Counted from the stretch's first letter, positions 55,881 through 64,000 are shown. The stretch is DNA of 64,000 nucleotides from CAZXWN01 sp964644695 [NCBI: uncultured bacterium] (GCA_964644695.1 CAZXWN010000001.1:496001-560000), one strand, 5' to 3'. The notes: generated by a model not told the origin, from the sequence alone. Program-made: numbers and translations.

Positions 55881-55914
55881 GACCATCGAACAAGATCGAT
55901 CTCGTTCGATGGTC
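55881..55914. repeat. Dispersed palindrome, copy 4 (34 bp, one mismatch)
   Basis: GACCATCGAACAAGATC followed by GATCTCGTTCGATGGTC; the longest copy, with one mismatch that becomes a G-U pair in minus-strand RNA. It lies in the 350-bp divergent gap 55684-56033, which otherwise holds the promoter regions of argG and the solute-binding protein; I see no gene there. A partial half-unit, GAACAAGATTAAATC, lies about 80 bp upstream. Confidence 0.9.
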
Positions 55915-55935
55915 CTGTGGACACTTCTTCCAGTA

Positions 55936-55955
55936 AATTAATAAATTTATTAATT
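55936..55955. promoter_or_regulatory. AT-rich 20-bp palindrome upstream of argG, candidate operator
   Basis: AATTAATAAATTTATTAATT is a perfect palindrome about 80 bp before argG, close to candidate promoter elements (TATAAA shortly downstream). It resembles the length and AT-rich symmetry of ArgR boxes, but by chance AT-rich palindromes are common. Confidence 0.35.
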
Positions 55956-56033
55956 ATTAGTGATAAAATATAAAAAGTCACTTAACCTGATAAAAATCAA
56001 TAATTACCACTACCGTAAAAGGAGATTTTCGGA

Positions 56034-57242
56034 ATGGAAAAAGTCAAGAAGGTGGTTCTTGCTTATTCCGGCGGACTTGATACTTCTGTCATGATTCGTT
56101 GGATGAAAGAAAATTATGGATGTGAAGTGATCGCTTTCTGTGCAGATTTAGGTCAGGGCGAAGAACTCACACCCCTGGAAGCCAAAGCCAAAAAAACAGG
56201 TGCTTCCAAATGCTTTATCAAAGATATTCGTAAAGAATTTGTGGAAGACTTCCTCTGGCCGGCTTTAAAGGCAAATGCTATGTATGAGGGCAAATATCCT
56301 TTAGCTACGGCTTTAGGTCGTCCCCTCATTGCAAAACATCTGGTAGAAATTGCAAAAAAAGAAAAAGCGGATGCAATTGCTCACGGATCCACAGGTAAAG
56401 GAAATGACCAGGTACGGTTTGAATTTACTGCAATGGCATTAGCTCCCACAATGAAACGATTAGCCCCTGTTCGCGAATGGGAATTAAAAACACGTTCTGA
56501 GGAAATTGATTATGCCAAAAAATATGGCATTTCAGTTCCCGTCACTAAAAAAAGCCCTTATAGTTACGATTTGAATCTGTGGGGCCGCAGCATGGAATCG
56601 GGTTGCCTTGAAGATCCATGGTGTGAACCACCAGAAGAAATTTACAAGCTGACAGTGAATCCTTCAAAGGCTCCGAAAAAAGCTACCTATGTTGAGATTG
56701 AATTCAATAAAGGTATTCCAGTCGCTCTTGATGGCAAGAAAATGGATGGCGTGGCCCTGATTGAAAAGTTAAATGAGATCGGCGGCAAAAACGGTGTTGG
56801 CAGAATAGATATGGTCGAAAACCGATTAGTCGGTATCAAATCTCGTGAGAATTATGAAGCACCCGCTGCTGTAATCTTATTAGCTGCTCATAAAGATTTA
56901 GAATCACTGACCATTGACAGAGAAACACTTCATTATAAAGAAATGTTATCTCTTAAGTATTCAGAGATGATTTATTATGGTCAATGGTATACACCTCTAC
57001 GGTATGCCATGGATTCATTCTTTAACGTTACGCAAGAGAATGTCACAGGAACAATCCGGGTCCGCCTATTACAGGGAACCTGTGTTGTTGTCGGTCGTAA
57101 ATCCCCCTACTCTCAATATCAAACCGCATTGGCTACCTATGAAGAAGGGGATCAATTTGATCAGAAACTGGCCAAAGGATTTATGGAATTATATGGCCTG
57201 CCAATCAAGATTGCGGCTAAAACTGTTAAACCTCGTAAATAA
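56034..57242 (+). CDS. argG: Argininosuccinate synthase
   Basis: 402 residues: VLAYSGGLDTSVMIRW (ATP loop), HGSTGKGNDQVRFE and SPYSYDLNLWGRSMESG. Penultimate step of arginine synthesis. AAAGGAG precedes the start. argH is not adjacent. It is followed by a strong terminator. Confidence 0.97.
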   Translation: MEKVKKVVLAYSGGLDTSVMIRWMKENYGCEVIAFCADLGQGEELTPLEAKAKKTGASKCFIKDIRKEFVEDFLWPALKANAMYEGKYPLATALGRPLIAKHLVEIAKKEKADAIAHGSTGKGNDQVRFEFTAMALAPTMKRLAPVREWELKTRSEEIDYAKKYGISVPVTKKSPYSYDLNLWGRSMESGCLEDPWCEPPEEIYKLTVNPSKAPKKATYVEIEFNKGIPVALDGKKMDGVALIEKLNEIGGKNGVGRIDMVENRLVGIKSRENYEAPAAVILLAAHKDLESLTIDRETLHYKEMLSLKYSEMIYYGQWYTPLRYAMDSFFNVTQENVTGTIRVRLLQGTCVVVGRKSPYSQYQTALATYEEGDQFDQKLAKGFMELYGLPIKIAAKTVKPRK

Positions 57243-57261
57243 TTGATACATAAATTTATAC

Positions 57262-57294
57262 AAAGAGAGGATTTCATAAATCCTCTCTTTTTCT
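57262..57294 (+). terminator. Intrinsic terminator of argG
   Basis: AAAGAGAGGATTT, loop CAT, AAATCCTCTCTTT: a 13-bp perfect stem followed by T-rich sequence. Confidence 0.95.
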
Positions 57295-57345
57295 ATTTTT
57301 GGTAGAATGAGTACACACAAAAAGTAATTTATGGAGGTTGGGCGT

Positions 57346-58836
57346 ATGATCCGGAGTTCCAGAAGACTGTTTCTATTTGCAGTAATGATTTTGCTATTGC
57401 TCGCTTTTAGTTGGAGTAAACCCGTTTCGATTACCATTCTGCATGACAACGATGTCCATGGGCGATTATTACCATTCTTTGAGAAAACATTAAATCAAAC
57501 AGTGGGGGGAGCTGCACGCCGTGCTTCAATTATTGATGAAATTAGGAAGAAGAATTCAGGGACACTGGTATTAACCGCTGGGGACTGGATTTCCGGCACT
57601 CCGATTTCCGGTTTATTTAAAGGGGAAGCTGATTTCAAGGCAATCCAATTGATGAAATATGATGCAATGGTCATTGGAAACCATGAATTTGATTATGGTC
57701 AAGAAACTCTTCGGAAATTCATCAATACCAGCAGCGTTCCAATTCTCTGTGCAAATTTGTACGAAACAAAAACAAAGAAAACCCTGCTACCACCCTATAA
57801 GATTTTTGTTAAGAATGGCTTAAAAATAGCCGTCATTGGAATCACCACACAAGAAACACCGGTCGTCACACACCCTAAAAATGTTAAAGGGCTGGAGTTT
57901 GAAAACCCTTCAGTTACTTTGTCAAAACTTATTCCCAACATCCGGAAAAAGGCCGATATTGTTCTTGTGTTGAGCCATTGCGGCTATCAGGAAGATAAAG
58001 AGTTGGCAAAGACTGTACCCGGGATAGATATTATTGTGGGCGGACACTCGCATTCTAATGTTCTCCTGGAAAAAGTTGATAACACATTGATTGTCCAGGA
58101 TTATCAATGGGGCATTTATATGGGTAGGCTCGATTTTAAATATGACCCAGCAAAAAAGAAATTTAGCGGAGTTACTTCACAACACATTTTGATCAGCCAG
58201 GATATACCAGAAAAAGCCGATGTTAAATCATTAATGGATGATTACAGTAAAATTATACAAAGCAAGATGGACGAGAAAGTGGGAGTTGCAACCGTCGATT
58301 TAGTTAAACCCAATTATGGTAATCCTGATTCTAATCTCGCAATATGGATTACCGAGGTCTTTAGAAAACGACTCAATGCTGACATCGCCATGCAGAATAC
58401 AGGTGGAGTAAGAGCCAATATTTCCAAAGGAGATGTGACATATAATGACATCTACAATGTTTTGCCCTTTGAGAATCTTCTAGTGCTGTTAGAAGCCGAT
58501 GGCGAATTAATGCAAAACATACTGGATGATCTAGCCCAAAGAAGTGAATCAGGCAAAGAAACATCAACAGTTACCGGCGTTACCTGCATAGTAAAACAGG
58601 GCAAAGCAACAAAAGTATTAATTAATGGTCAACCCCTGGACCCTAAAAAGAAGTATACCATTGCAGTTAATGATTTTATGGCCAATGGAGGGAGCGGTTA
58701 CAGTGTTCTCCAAAAAGCCAACTTAATAAAATATGATGCCATGCTAAGAGATATTGTCTTAGATGAGCTCAAATTAAATCCCAATATCGTTCCACCCATT
58801 GTGGAGGAATTTAACCGCATTGATAGCCATGAATAA
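57346..58836 (+). CDS. UshA-like 5'-nucleotidase/metallophosphatase
   Basis: 496 residues, exported (signal 1-26). N-terminal calcineurin-like domain with ITILHDNDVHGR, AGDWISGTP, IGNHEFDYG, LSHCGY and VGGHSHS; C-terminal 5'-nucleotidase domain with NTGGVRANISKGDVTYNDIYNVLPFEN and NDFMANGGSGY. Splits extracellular nucleotides or related diester substrates. Start 57346 with GGAGG nearby; an earlier codon overlaps that site. The end overlaps the next gene by 8 bp. Confidence 0.92.
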   Translation: MIRSSRRLFLFAVMILLLLAFSWSKPVSITILHDNDVHGRLLPFFEKTLNQTVGGAARRASIIDEIRKKNSGTLVLTAGDWISGTPISGLFKGEADFKAIQLMKYDAMVIGNHEFDYGQETLRKFINTSSVPILCANLYETKTKKTLLPPYKIFVKNGLKIAVIGITTQETPVVTHPKNVKGLEFENPSVTLSKLIPNIRKKADIVLVLSHCGYQEDKELAKTVPGIDIIVGGHSHSNVLLEKVDNTLIVQDYQWGIYMGRLDFKYDPAKKKFSGVTSQHILISQDIPEKADVKSLMDDYSKIIQSKMDEKVGVATVDLVKPNYGNPDSNLAIWITEVFRKRLNADIAMQNTGGVRANISKGDVTYNDIYNVLPFENLLVLLEADGELMQNILDDLAQRSESGKETSTVTGVTCIVKQGKATKVLINGQPLDPKKKYTIAVNDFMANGGSGYSVLQKANLIKYDAMLRDIVLDELKLNPNIVPPIVEEFNRIDSHE

Positions 58837-59041
58837 AAGAATTGTCGTAAGTTGGAATGGTGCAAATAAAACCGTTCGATACGGCACCAAAGTATTGCAT
58901 CTACTTACAAACAATGAATTAAAATCATGTGAATCAGGGCAAGCTTATATTGAAGATAGTGAAGGACATAAAGTAGGTCTTGATGGAATGTTATCGGATG
59001 GATATTCGCTTTCCTTAAAATGGATTTCTCCTCCAAAATAA
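58829..59041 (+). CDS. Small beta-grasp-like protein (TGS/ThiS-like)
   Basis: 70 residues beginning MNKRIVVSWNGANKTVRYGT. The pattern of a beta strand with NG, then Gt.vlhLL, then ydsegh.VgLd..LsdGysLsL is like the ubiquitin-like TGS domain of ThrRS and the ThiS/MoaD fold, but there is no C-terminal GG. Start overlaps the nucleotidase stop by 8 bp. Function unknown. A shorter or longer start is unlikely. Confidence 0.65.
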   Translation: MNKRIVVSWNGANKTVRYGTKVLHLLTNNELKSCESGQAYIEDSEGHKVGLDGMLSDGYSLSLKWISPPK

Positions 59042-59048
59042 GGATTGC

Positions 59049-59077
59049 TTGACACTAAATTAAATTCGATGTAAGTT
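59049..59077 (+). promoter_or_regulatory. Probable promoter of the HU gene
   Basis: Perfect TTGACA (59049-59054) and TAAGTT (59072-59077) 17 bases apart, in the 74-bp gap before the HU start. The -10 is weak. Confidence 0.5.
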
Positions 59078-59115
59078 ATGTAATATCAATATATCTGATG
59101 ATCTGGAGTGGGACA

Positions 59116-59433
59116 ATGTCAGTAACTAAAGCAGATATTGCCGAAAAGGTAGCCCAGAATACTGGGGTAACCCGTAGAGATGCTCTTCAGGCTGTAGAAA
59201 CCTTTCTAAAAACGATTAAAGATGCCCTTAAAAAAGATGATAAGGTATCTATTGTTGGTTTTGGCACATTTAAAACAAAACCCAAGAATTCCAGAAAGGG
59301 TCGTAATCCTCGTTCGGGTGAGTCTATACAAATTCCAAATAAAAGAATTGCCTATTTCAAACCCGGCAAAGAAATGCGTGAACTAGTTAATAACAATATT
59401 GAAAAGGCTTTGGTCTCCGAAGATGAAAAATAA
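59116..59433 (+). CDS. HU-family DNA-binding protein
   Basis: 105 residues: TKADIAEKVAQNTGVTRRDALQAVETFL, KKDDKVSIVGFGTFKTK, SRKGRNPRSGESIQIP (DNA-binding arms) and PGKEMRELVN. Nucleoid-associated. The tail is ~15 residues longer than typical HU. Start 59116 with GGAG; an ATG 18 bp earlier precedes the site. Confidence 0.95.
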   Translation: MSVTKADIAEKVAQNTGVTRRDALQAVETFLKTIKDALKKDDKVSIVGFGTFKTKPKNSRKGRNPRSGESIQIPNKRIAYFKPGKEMRELVNNNIEKALVSEDEK

Positions 59434-60340
59434 TCATATTATAGTTTTGGCAGCGCTTATCTTATTTTCCATGCTCTCATTTAGCAGAGCAGACATTGTT
59501 GATCGAGTCATTGCACGGGTAGGCACTGATATTATTACTCTTAGTGAACTTCAGGAGGTGGCTGGTAATTCAGAAGATAATATTACCGAAGCCGACCGAA
59601 TGAAGTCTCTTAGCGCCTTGATTGATAAGATATTGTTAGTTCAGGAAGCTAAGCGACAGAAAATTGACATCTTGGATAACATAATTGACCTTCAAGTCGA
59701 AAAAGATATTATTGAATTTAAAAAAAGGTTTCCAGATAACGATACATTTAATAAATGGTTAAGCAACAAAGGATTGACTTTAAAAGCCTTAAAATTAATT
59801 CGCCGTGATCAAGTTTTCCAAGATGCTATGATTGCTCGTTTGCTTCGTAAGCAAACTCCGGAAATAACACAGTCCGATCTTGATGATTTCAGTAAAGAAA
59901 ATCCTGTAAAAGTTAAAGAGTTTGATTCACAGAAATACAGAATAAGCCAGATCATTATTGTTTTACCTGATAATCCAACAGATACAAACATTAGCGCATC
60001 AAAAGAGAAAGCATTAAAAGCTTATGAAAGTTTGAAGAATGGTATGTCATGGGAAGAAGCAGTCCAAACATATACCGAAGATTCCAGTACAATTGATGAA
60101 AATGGTGATATGGGATATGTAGGTGTGGGTGAAACTTTCCCAGAGATTGAAAAAGCAGTAGCATCCTTAAAGGTGGGACAATTCAGTCAACCCATTCAAA
60201 CCGAAGCCGGAATTCATATAGTTAAGCTAACTGAGAAAAAATCATTGGCTGATTATCTGTATCGGCAAAGGATTGAACAATATAGAACAGACCTCATTAA
60301 GAAACTCAGAGAAACAACACCAATTATAATCAAGCAATAA
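59423..60340 (+). CDS. SurA-like parvulin peptidyl-prolyl isomerase
   Basis: 305 residues, signal peptide (1-23, ending SFSRA), an N-terminal SurA-type chaperone domain (IVDRVIARVGTDIITLSEL) and one PpiC domain (KYRISQIIIVLP, GMSWEEAVQTYTEDSS, DMGYVGVGETFPEIEKAV, GQFSQPIQTEAGIHIVKL). Folds periplasmic and outer-membrane proteins. It overlaps HU by 11 bp; a TTG eight codons earlier is a less likely start. Confidence 0.9.
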   Translation: MKNNHIIVLAALILFSMLSFSRADIVDRVIARVGTDIITLSELQEVAGNSEDNITEADRMKSLSALIDKILLVQEAKRQKIDILDNIIDLQVEKDIIEFKKRFPDNDTFNKWLSNKGLTLKALKLIRRDQVFQDAMIARLLRKQTPEITQSDLDDFSKENPVKVKEFDSQKYRISQIIIVLPDNPTDTNISASKEKALKAYESLKNGMSWEEAVQTYTEDSSTIDENGDMGYVGVGETFPEIEKAVASLKVGQFSQPIQTEAGIHIVKLTEKKSLADYLYRQRIEQYRTDLIKKLRETTPIIIKQ

Positions 60341-60344
60341 ACAA

Positions 60345-60917
60345 ATGACACTGACATGGGATACCAGAAGATACTTACTCATCGGATTGATTTGCTTGTT
60401 CAATCTGTTTGTTAGTCAATGTATGTCTTTTGAATTCCCAATAACTCAATTATTAACGGCATCCGTTCAAACTGTTACTATCCATAATGTCGATGGTCAA
60501 CCTAAGATAAATCCAGCAATTCTTAATATTTTCGTGGGGGACACTGTCTATTGGAAAAACAATTCAGATCAAGCGCAATCCTCATCAAATCCTAATTGGG
60601 AAAGCAATAAAATCCCTCCAGGGAAAGTATCACAACCCATCGTCTTTTACAGCACGGGAACCTCACATTACACATTAAAAAGTAATAAAAAGGTAAAGGG
60701 GACTATCATTGTTAATCCCCTCCCCACAAAAGCTCCTATATGGCAATTATTCTCATCCAATATGGGAGAGGATTGTGTCATGCTGGCGAGTGTTTCAATT
60801 GCCTTTTCAGAAGAAGATATGAAGGAATCGTGTTCACTCTTCAAAAAGCATATTATCAATCAACCGAGTATGCCCAATATAGACGGCCATACTGATAATA
60901 AAAGGAAATTGAACTGA
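60345..60917 (+). CDS. Cupredoxin-like exported protein lacking copper ligands
   Basis: 190 residues with an N-terminal signal or anchor (about 9-25). Residues ~40-125 match a plastocyanin/cupredoxin fold: FVGDTVYWKNNSD, FYSTGTSHYTLKSNKKVKGTIIV. In true blue-copper proteins this last segment is YYCxxHxxMKG; here the Cys, His and Met are missing. The last 84 bp overlap the 3' end of convergent panC. Function unknown. Confidence 0.65.
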   Translation: MTLTWDTRRYLLIGLICLFNLFVSQCMSFEFPITQLLTASVQTVTIHNVDGQPKINPAILNIFVGDTVYWKNNSDQAQSSSNPNWESNKIPPGKVSQPIVFYSTGTSHYTLKSNKKVKGTIIVNPLPTKAPIWQLFSSNMGEDCVMLASVSIAFSEEDMKESCSLFKKHIINQPSMPNIDGHTDNKRKLN

Positions 60918-61679
60918 CGTTATAGGTTCCAGATGTTTTATATCTGTAATGGCAATGTAATCAATTTTACTTTTTTCTGCTGTATTTATTATCTTTTTCA
61001 TTCCCTCAAGTATTGAATTCACATCATAGTTCTTTTCATCAATGCAATTCTTAGCAAACATAAGCGATTGGTGTAAAACAATTGCTTCCTTTCGTTCTGA
61101 TTCCGATAAGTAGGTATTCCTTGAACTCTTTGCCAGACCATCATTTTCCCGTATAGTAGGCTCAATAATTAGTTTTGTCTGAATATGCAAGTCTTGAATC
61201 ATACGTTTTAATACAATACATTGTTGGATATCTTTCTGTCCCATATGCATATAGTCAGGATTTACAAGATTCATTAGTTTCAATACTACAGTACATACAC
61301 CCTTAAAATGTCCGGGACGCGATTTACCTTCAAGTTTTGTGCTAAGGGTTTCTGTTATTACATAAGTATCAAAACCTTCAGGATATAATTCACTTACGGA
61401 TGGCAAAAAAACGACATCAACACCTGCTTTTTCTAATAACATGAGATCTCTATCATAATCGCGTGGATATCGTTCAAAATCCTCGTTGGGACCAAATTGA
61501 GTAGGATTCACAAAAATAGAGACAACGACAACATCAGAGGTTTCTTTAGCCGCTTTGACCAAGCTAAGATGACCTTCATGCAGATACCCCATGGTAGGAA
61601 CAAATCCAACAGTCCTTTCCTGTTTTTTTTGTCTCTTTACCCAAGATTGTAGATCTGTACACGAAATAATTTTTACCAT
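60834..61679 (-). CDS. panC: Pantothenate synthetase
   Basis: 281 residues; joins pantoate and beta-alanine. GFVPTMGYLHEGHLSLVKAA, FVNPTQFGPNEDFERYPR, MGQKDIQQ and KSSRNTYLS are diagnostic. The C-terminus GHTRLIDN is normal, so the 3' overlap with the cupredoxin-like gene is not a panC artefact. 17 bp after panB. Confidence 0.97.
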   Translation of the reverse strand: MVKIISCTDLQSWVKRQKKQERTVGFVPTMGYLHEGHLSLVKAAKETSDVVVVSIFVNPTQFGPNEDFERYPRDYDRDLMLLEKAGVDVVFLPSVSELYPEGFDTYVITETLSTKLEGKSRPGHFKGVCTVVLKLMNLVNPDYMHMGQKDIQQCIVLKRMIQDLHIQTKLIIEPTIRENDGLAKSSRNTYLSESERKEAIVLHQSLMFAKNCIDEKNYDVNSILEGMKKIINTAEKSKIDYIAITDIKHLEPITSVQFPFIISMAVYIGHTRLIDNMLFEE

Positions 61680-61696
61680 TATTCAGAATTACCTCA

Positions 61697-62551
61697 TTAA
61701 TTCTTTTGAATCTTTTTTCTAAACTCTTCTAATTCGTCTAGTGATACTTCAAATCCATTTTCAATTGTAGGAAAAGTACTTTCATGGACATCGGAAATAT
61801 ACTGTTGCACCGCATTTTTAACAATACTATGAACATCACAATACTGTTTTGAATGTTTTTTGGATGGCTCTCCGTTATAACCAATAAGATCATTAATAAC
61901 AAGCACCTGCCCATCACAGTAGGGACCGGAACCAATACCAATCGTAGGTATTGATAATGACTCACTAATAAGTTGCGCAATTCGATAGGGGACGAGTTCC
62001 AGTACAAGGCCAAAAACTCCAGAATCCTGTAAAGCCTGGGCATCTTCAAATAGTCTCAAAGCTGAGTCAGAAGTTTTTCCTTGCACTTTATATCCCCCAA
62101 GCTGATAAAGAGACTGAGGTGTCAAACCAAGGTGTCCTAAAACAGGTATTCCAGCATCTAAGATTGCCTTAATGGTTTCAATTCGCTCTCGGCCACCTTC
62201 GAGTTTTACAGCATGAGCCCCACCCTCCTGCATGAATCTACCAGCATTTTTAACGGCTTCTTCTGTGGATATTTGATAGGATAAAAAAGGCATATCACCC
62301 ACTACCAGAGAATGTTCAACAGCTCTGGATACAGCTTTAGTGTGATGGAGCATATCATCCATAGTTACTTGAAGGGTATTGTTATATCCCAAAACAGCTT
62401 GTCCTACAGAATCACCAACCAATATGATATCTACACCTAATTGTGAACATAACTTAGCCATTGGATAATCATATGCGGTTAAAACTGTAATTTTATTACC
62501 TGATTCTTTACACTGACGGATTGCCTGAGTTGTAATTTGTTTACTCATCAT
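61697..62551 (-). CDS. panB: 3-methyl-2-oxobutanoate hydroxymethyltransferase
   Basis: 284-residue TIM barrel: TAYDYPMAKL, DIILVGDSVGQAVLGYNNT, KLEGG, GHLGLTPQSLYQLGGYKVQG and IGIGSG. Makes ketopantoate from ketoisovalerate, the product supplied through IlvD. AAAGG precedes the start at 62551. Confidence 0.97.
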   Translation of the reverse strand: MMSKQITTQAIRQCKESGNKITVLTAYDYPMAKLCSQLGVDIILVGDSVGQAVLGYNNTLQVTMDDMLHHTKAVSRAVEHSLVVGDMPFLSYQISTEEAVKNAGRFMQEGGAHAVKLEGGRERIETIKAILDAGIPVLGHLGLTPQSLYQLGGYKVQGKTSDSALRLFEDAQALQDSGVFGLVLELVPYRIAQLISESLSIPTIGIGSGPYCDGQVLVINDLIGYNGEPSKKHSKQYCDVHSIVKNAVQQYISDVHESTFPTIENGFEVSLDELEEFRKKIQKN

Positions 62552-62595
62552 AGAAACCTTTCAGTATTTGATTTCACTCTATTACTATTTTATGC

Positions 62596-63087
62596 CTACC
62601 AGTCCTCTGGTTTGCAGATAATTTTAGGAGGATAAAAAGATTTTACTAATTCGATGATAGTTTTTTTTGTTTCAGGATGAATCCATTCAGGACATATTTC
62701 CAATATAGGATAGAGAACAAAACTTCTTTCCTCCAAATATGGATGAGGCAAAATAAGATTATCGGTTTTGAGTAAAACATCTTCGTAACTTAGAATATCT
62801 AAATCAATTATTCTTGGCCCCCACTTAATATCCCTACGCCTACCCATCAAATACTCAATATTTAATAACTCCGACAAAAGTATGGCGGGATTATAATTTG
62901 TATCAAGTAACAATACCGAGTTGTAATAAACTGGTTGATTATGATTACCCCAGGGTTCTGTTTCAATAATTGATGAAGTTTTCAAAATAATAGTGCCCGG
63001 CAACATAGAAATATGTTGCCGGGCACTAGATAAATTCTCTTTTTTGTCGCCCAGGTTTGACCCTAAGCCTACAAAAACATGAGCCAT
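62596..63087 (-). CDS. folK: Folate pyrophosphokinase (HPPK)
   Basis: 163 residues: VGLGSNLGDKKENL, YYNSVLLLDTN, GPRIIDLDIL and LPHPYLEERSFVL. Step in dihydropteroate synthesis; folate is the acceptor for GcvT and PanB. It starts right after the dapL stop. Confidence 0.96.
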   Translation of the reverse strand: MAHVFVGLGSNLGDKKENLSSARQHISMLPGTIILKTSSIIETEPWGNHNQPVYYNSVLLLDTNYNPAILLSELLNIEYLMGRRRDIKWGPRIIDLDILSYEDVLLKTDNLILPHPYLEERSFVLYPILEICPEWIHPETKKTIIELVKSFYPPKIICKPEDW

Positions 63088-63088
63088 A

Positions 63089-64000
63089 TTACTTTAGACT
63101 CATCTTGGATAATCGTTTTACAGCTTCTTTAAGGCGTGAGACATCTGTAGTCACTGTCATCCGGATATATCCTTCACCATATTGACCAAAACCAACACCT
63201 GGAGTGGTTACAATACCGGTCTCGCTCAATATTTTTGCTGTAAAGTCCATGGATTTAAACCCTTTTGGAACTGGAATCCACACATAGAATCCCCCACCAG
63301 GATTACACACATTCCAACCAAGGGACTTTAATCCATTTACTAAAACATCGCGGCGCTTCTGATAAATATCTCTTAATTTTTGGACACACAACTGATCAGA
63401 ACTCATTGCAGTTATAGCCGCTTCCTGAATTGCACCAAACTGTCCAGAATCTAAATTATTCTTAATATTTCCCAATGCTTGAACTAACTGGCGATTTCCG
63501 ACAACAAAACCTAACCGCCATCCCGTCATATTATATGTTTTAGAAAGAGAGTGGAATTCAATACCAACATCTTTAGAACCCTTGGCGCTAAAAAAGCTGG
63601 GTGGAGCTTCATTGTTGTAGTAAATTTCCGAATACGCCATGTCATGGCAAACAATGATTTTATGTTTTTTTGCAAATCGGACAACTTCCTCAAAGAACTT
63701 GACTGAAGCAACAGCCCCAGTAGGATTATTCGGATAGTTAAGCCACATCATCTTGGCTTTTGCCAAAACTTTTTCTGGGATGGCCTTTAAATCGGGGAGA
63801 AAATTATTCTCCTTTAATAACGGCATTCGGTAAGTTTTGCCACCAGCGAAAGTTGTTCCAATATGGTAAACAGGATAACCGGGATCCGGTACCAGGACAT
63901 AATCACCAGGATTGATAAAAGCAAGAGGGATATGCCCAATTCCTTCCTTGGAACCAATCATTGCCAAGACTTCATTTTTGGGATCAAAACTAACACCAAA
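63089..64000 (-). CDS. dapL: LL-diaminopimelate aminotransferase (5' end outside window)
   Basis: The last 303 residues of a class I PLP aminotransferase. AMIGSKEGIGHIPLAFINPGDYVLVPDPGYP, LNYPNNPTGAVAS, the PLP lysine in FHSLSKTYNMTGWRLGF and DSGQFGAIQEAA fit DapL, which converts tetrahydrodipicolinate directly to LL-diaminopimelate. Reading frame is open to base 64000, before the usual N-terminus. A related AlaT-type enzyme is the alternative. Confidence 0.87.
   Translation of the reverse strand, partial: FGVSFDPKNEVLAMIGSKEGIGHIPLAFINPGDYVLVPDPGYPVYHIGTTFAGGKTYRMPLLKENNFLPDLKAIPEKVLAKAKMMWLNYPNNPTGAVASVKFFEEVVRFAKKHKIIVCHDMAYSEIYYNNEAPPSFFSAKGSKDVGIEFHSLSKTYNMTGWRLGFVVGNRQLVQALGNIKNNLDSGQFGAIQEAAITAMSSDQLCVQKLRDIYQKRRDVLVNGLKSLGWNVCNPGGGFYVWIPVPKGFKSMDFTAKILSETGIVTTPGVGFGQYGEGYIRMTVTTDVSRLKEAVKRLSKMSLK

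Noticed and set aside
1149-55914. The four palindromes as a CRISPR array
   Set aside because: Single copies separated by 13-20 kb, not spaced repeats.
1-64000. tRNA, rRNA, SRP RNA or insertion sequences
   Set aside because: No tRNA-like cloverleaf, rRNA core sequence, transposase or terminal inverted repeats could be recognised by reading; a covariance-model scan would be decisive.

Overview
The window is AT-rich, gene-dense chromosomal DNA from a diderm (Gram-negative-type) bacterium. Evidence for an outer membrane with lipopolysaccharide is a pair of LptC/LptA-like genes, an arabinose-5-phosphate isomerase for Kdo synthesis, a SurA-like periplasmic isomerase, and several lipoprotein or exported proteins. 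The mix of genes (LL-diaminopimelate aminotransferase, split glycine decarboxylase GcvPA/GcvPB, an STT3-like membrane glycosyltransferase, a GT117-type glycosyltransferase, a second-tier Hsp70 module) does not point to a familiar model genus. An uncultivated or deep-branching lineage is likely, but the phylum cannot be named from sequence alone. I see no rRNA, tRNA, CRISPR array, transposase, integrase or prophage.

Layout. 1-2 kb: 5' part of ribD under an FMN riboswitch, then a zinc-ribbon protein and a macro-domain protein. 2-6 kb: an M2-like metallopeptidase, ilvD, and a DarT-like ADP-ribosyltransferase. 6-14 kb: an STT3-like glycosyltransferase, dacB (PBP4), a small zinc-finger membrane protein, gltX, yjbQ, a SAM hydrolase (DUF62) and a polyprenyl-phosphate sugar-1-phosphate transferase. 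14-21 kb: rsmB, rpe, gcvT-gcvH-gcvPA-gcvPB and a lipoate ligase as one tight operon. 21-28 kb: a translation and secretion operon (ylxM-ffh-rpsP-khpA-trmD-SPOUT methylase-rplS-rnhB-yraN-rpsT) running into lptC/lptA-like genes. 28-33 kb: J-TPR protein, GrpE, Hsp70 and a membrane zinc-ribbon TPR protein. 33-41 kb: GT117-like glycosyltransferase, hemB, two small membrane proteins, pilT, a FemAB-like acyltransferase and a two-headed amidase. 41-44 kb: tsaB, tsaE and prfB with its programmed +1 frameshift. 44-48 kb: an unrecognised cluster built around a 1092-residue repetitive lipoprotein. 48-57 kb: kdsD, cinA, purE, aroK, plsC, cmk, aroA, an orphan solute-binding protein and argG. 57-64 kb: a UshA-like nucleotidase with a tiny overlapping gene, HU, a SurA-like isomerase, a cupredoxin-like protein, panC, panB, folK and the 3' part of dapL.

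The most unusual signals are these: a family of four near-perfect 28-34 bp palindromes in separate intergenic gaps; the 44-48 kb lipoprotein cluster; a complete translational FMN switch whose alternative pairings can be read directly; an STT3-like protein lacking the WWDYG signature; a DarT-like protein without DarG; a tandem amidase whose second domain has lost its catalytic residues; and an accessory Hsp70 module whose J protein has HPP in place of HPD. Several convergent gene pairs share the same four bases for both stop codons.
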